From assembly GCA_030145275.1 (NCBI GenBank), contig JAQYVV010000005.1, positions 62,001 to 126,000 of the forward strand: a DNA stretch of 64,000 bases, given 5' to 3'. The notes under the pieces were generated by a model. It saw only the letters and a list, made by a program, of their open reading frames with translations. It ran no database searches and was not told the DNA's origin. Positions 63,920 through 64,000 of the stretch are shown piece after piece. Within the stretch, counting starts at the first letter, position 1, and each line of letters begins with the position of its first letter. Made by a program: the position numbers and the translations under genes. The DNA is from Desulfurivibrionaceae bacterium (lineage in GTDB: Bacteria > Desulfobacterota > Desulfobulbia > Desulfobulbales > VMSU01).

Positions 63920-64000
63920 TTACATCTCATTGCTGTCAACATAAGCATAGGCACTGTGTTTGTGGATGGATTCAAAACTTTCAACCCCAACAGAAAACCA
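63920..64000 (-). CDS. C-terminal fragment of an unidentified protein (partial)
   Basis: 27 codons open to the window end on the minus strand, ending 'HKHSAYAYVDSNEM' and TAA at 63920. The codon pattern looks protein-like and the stop abuts an R1-like palindrome, as dxr's does. Too short to identify. Confidence 0.4.
   Translation of the reverse strand, partial: WFSVGVESFESIHKHSAYAYVDSNEM

Overview
The window looks like chromosomal DNA of an anaerobic Desulfobacterota bacterium, probably Desulfobulbales-like. This is inferred from gene content (a large multihaem cytochrome locus and the rpsB-tsf-pyrH-frr-uppS-cdsA-dxr-rseP order), the moderate GC and the density of dispersed palindromic repeats. 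No rRNA, tRNA or CRISPR array was recognised. About 45 genes are intact, two are cut by the window ends, and most reading frames outside these are shadows.

Layout. 1-2.1 kb: the C-terminal part of an HrpA-type helicase, a small GIY-YIG nuclease bracketed by inverted palindromes, and tsaB. 2.1-9.5 kb (minus strand): the translation/envelope operon rpsB, tsf, pyrH, frr, uppS, cdsA, dxr, rseP. 9.7-29.5 kb (plus strand): gmhB, then an apparent extracellular electron-transfer locus. It holds a SPOR/NHL protein, a sigma54 activator whose receiver domain lacks the phospho-acceptor Asp, a good -24/-12 promoter, two paralogous cytochromes with five CxxCH motifs plus one conserved CX5CH, a beta-barrel protein, three CsgG/TolB-like envelope proteins, a parvulin-like chaperone, a 42-haem lipoprotein cytochrome, an NHL beta-propeller and a propeller lipoprotein. 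30-33.4 kb: a c-di-GMP/response-regulator hybrid, a radical SAM protein and ftsB. 33.6-38.2 kb: DUF523, tatC, a YkgJ-type protein and fused secDF. 38.4-49.9 kb: housekeeping genes rsfS, gpmI, thrC, HU, ilvC, leuB, coaD and purL. 50.3-55.7 kb: a zinc-ribbon protein, AMP nucleosidase, an O6-alkylguanine transferase, a KamA-type radical SAM enzyme, an HPt protein and ComM. 55.9-59.6 kb: biotin genes bioF, a BioG/BioH-type esterase, bioC and bioD. 60-63.6 kb: a CZB chemoreceptor and a TrkA-type potassium channel.

The cytochrome locus reads as one system. The sigma54 activator probably drives the first cytochrome, which has its own strong terminator. The genes from the beta-barrel onward then supply an outer-membrane route, assembly factors, a 42-haem wire-like lipoprotein and the second small cytochrome. 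The arrangement (small multihaem cytochromes with NHL propellers and a prolyl isomerase) recalls, from memory, loci for polymerising cytochrome filaments in Geobacter. That assignment is inference.

The second notable layer is repetitive DNA. Several unrelated palindromic families (R1, about 108 bp; R2, about 115-140 bp; R3; R4, about 34 bp) are scattered between genes and sometimes within them. A short sequence of 16-19 bp, consensus AGGTAAGC-N(1-4)-AGACTCCG, sits inside members of these families. Comparing filled and empty copies in the same window shows that it was inserted precisely, without an evident target duplication. I know of no described element matching it.
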